Source of the DNA: Pseudomonas huaxiensis
GTDB lineage: Bacteria; Pseudomonadota; Gammaproteobacteria; Pseudomonadales; Pseudomonadaceae
Assembly: GCF_003231275.1 (NCBI RefSeq)
Contig: NZ_QKVL01000043.1
Coordinates: 1-44,906 of the forward strand
Reading direction: 5' to 3'
Length of the DNA: 44,906 nucleotides
Part shown: piece by piece, positions 43,739 to 44,906 of the stretch
How the letters are laid out: each line of letters begins with the position of its first letter
How positions within the stretch are numbered: position 1 is the first letter of the stretch
Notes under the pieces: generated by a model
The model's database searches: none
What the model was told of the DNA's origin: nothing
Seen by the model: the letters and a program-made list of their open reading frames with translations, nothing else
Program-made: the position numbers and the translations under genes

Positions 43739-44710
43739 ATGGCCACTGACCGGTTGGGTGATATGCGTTTGTTTGTCGAGGCGGCAGCACTTGGCAGCTT
43801 GTCTGCCGCAGGACGCAAACTGGCGCTGTCGCCAGCCGCGGCCAGCGCGCGCCTTATCAAGCTTGAGGCGGCGCTGCGCACCAAATTGATTGATCGCACA
43901 ACGCGTCGGTTGCGCCTCACGGAAGAAGGTCGGTTTTATTTGCAACAGTGCTGGGTCGCGTTGCGGGCTATCGATGAGGCGGAAGCGGGGCTTCAAGCCA
44001 GTCAAACAGAGGTGCGTGGCAAGGTGCGGGTATCCGCGTCTGCCGATTTTGGCCGCAATCTTTTGAATGACTGGCTTGAGGCATTCAGTACATTGCACCC
44101 AGAACTATACGTCGCGCTGACGCTGTCGGACTCGGTGTCGAATCTGGTGCAGGACGACGTCGATCTGGCAATCCGGTTTGGACAACCACATGAAAGCTCA
44201 ATGATCGCTAGGCAGTTGGCTCCCAACTGGCGAGTACTGTGCGCTTCGCCTGACTATCTGGCGCGATACGGTGAACCCCGAACCCCTGCTGATTTGGCGA
44301 ACCACAAGTTCATCGTGCTGGTGACTTCCGCAGGTCCATTGAACACCTTTCACTTTGTGGTGAACGGTCAGGAATGGAACCACACCGTACCCATGAACCA
44401 AGCATGGGAAACAAATGATGGCGCACTCGCGCGCACATGGGCATTGGCAGGGCATGGCATCGCACGTAAGACCGTTTGGGATGCGGCAGCCGATATCCGT
44501 GCTGGACGACTGAAAGTCCTATTGCCTACCTTTTGTGTCCAAGAGGCCGGCGTCTACGCGGTATTACACGGCAGTCGTTACCGGGTTCCCCGCGTGCGTG
44601 TATTACTGGATTTCCTGATCGAGCATTTCGATAAGGCAACCGATGAGCTGTTGTGCGACCTTGAAATACCTAATGCTAGGCTTGCATTCGGCCCCGTCAA
44701 AGCTCGGTAG
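43739..44710 (+). CDS. LysR-family regulator of the divergent MFS gene
   Basis: 323 residues from the ATG at 43739; a TTG two codons earlier is less likely and neither has a clear ribosome site. The N-terminal helix-turn-helix has L-S-A-A-G-R-K-L-A-L-S-P-A-A-A-S-A-R-L-I, then L-I-D-R-T-T-R-R-L-R-L-T-E-E-G. The effector domain is of the CrgA branch (D-D-V-D-L-A-I-R-F-G near 140, L-C-A-S-P-D-Y-L near 166). Its 3' end lies directly against the broken integrase gene, which may indicate that this transporter/regulator pair was joined there by rearrangement. Confidence 0.88.
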   Translation: MATDRLGDMRLFVEAAALGSLSAAGRKLALSPAAASARLIKLEAALRTKLIDRTTRRLRLTEEGRFYLQQCWVALRAIDEAEAGLQASQTEVRGKVRVSASADFGRNLLNDWLEAFSTLHPELYVALTLSDSVSNLVQDDVDLAIRFGQPHESSMIARQLAPNWRVLCASPDYLARYGEPRTPADLANHKFIVLVTSAGPLNTFHFVVNGQEWNHTVPMNQAWETNDGALARTWALAGHGIARKTVWDAAADIRAGRLKVLLPTFCVQEAGVYAVLHGSRYRVPRVRVLLDFLIEHFDKATDELLCDLEIPNARLAFGPVKAR

Positions 44711-44722
44711 CCACCCTGAAGG

Positions 44723-44906
44723 TCATGCCGGCTGACCCCGAATATTGATTGCCCCCCCCAAGTGCGGAAGAACGTTTTTCGTCAAGATCCGGCGAATCTG
44801 GGAGAGCGGGCTTTGCCGCCCCTCCTTCAACTCAAGTGCACGAAACGCCAGCCACTGCGAATAAACGGATGCGAAGGTGTAGTCAGCCATCACCTGGGCT
44901 GCACGC
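44723..44906 (-). pseudogene. Tyrosine-type integrase fragment, frameshifted at a G8 run and 3'-truncated
   Basis: The frame is open from the right edge. It encodes a typical core-binding segment: Y-S-Q-W-L-A-F-R-A-L-E-L-K-E-G-R-Q, then L-S-Q-I-R-R-I-L-T-K-N-V-L-P-H-L-G-G. At this point there is a run of eight G (plus strand C8 at 44752-44759), after which the frame runs to a stop. Dropping one G restores Q-S-I-F-G-V-S-R-H-D-L, the expected continuation in integrases. The catalytic domain (R-H-R-Y) is absent: the LysR gene begins 12 bases past the stop. The N-terminal arm lies outside the window. Confidence 0.7.

Overview
The window reads as a chromosomal segment of a Pseudomonas-like gammaproteobacterium. 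The signs are a full rut pyrimidine-degradation operon, 540-residue chemoreceptors of the usual Pseudomonas build, gab and liv gene sets, sigma-54 type promoters and moderately high GC. The species cannot be fixed from the sequence alone. No rRNA, tRNA or CRISPR array was seen.

Left part (1-7320): the 3' end of an IclR-type regulator, a small antibiotic-biosynthesis-monooxygenase (ABM) protein, an AraC regulator, a wrecked chemoreceptor gene, an orphan periplasmic solute-binding protein and two intact chemoreceptors in tandem. This stretch is AT-richer than the rest and contains gene debris.

Pyrimidine block (7469-19611): a minus-strand operon rutA-rutB-rutC-rutD-rutE-rutF-ydfG opens uracil and carries the product to 3-hydroxypropionate. 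It faces a TetR regulator resembling RutR. Next comes a plus-strand operon for a BMP/PnrA-type nucleoside ABC transporter (binding protein, double ATPase, two permeases), followed by a Tsx-like outer-membrane channel. No rutG uracil permease is present, so the ABC system and channel are the likely import route. The rut and transporter promoters share one layout: a sigma-54 -24/-12 element with a CAGACCA-type palindrome centred about 62-63 bp upstream of the -24 GG.

GABA/omega-amino-acid block (20024-33805, all minus strand): a class III aminotransferase with a succinate-semialdehyde dehydrogenase, a DMT exporter, a HAD dehalogenase-like protein, a CsaA-type tRNA-binding protein, GabT, a GABA permease, a truncated amino-acid-kinase-like protein, a PucR regulator and a large FAD/Fe-S dehydrogenase resembling YdiJ (D-2-hydroxyglutarate dehydrogenase). 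Four convincing intrinsic terminators divide it into units.

Right part (34455-44906): a five-gene branched-chain-amino-acid-type ABC transporter, a divergent LysR regulator/D-malate dehydrogenase pair, an IS5-type transposase remnant with strong hairpins, a divergent MFS transporter/LysR pair, and at the right edge a broken tyrosine integrase. Together with a second IS5-type remnant near 19.8 kb, this marks sites of past insertion and deletion.
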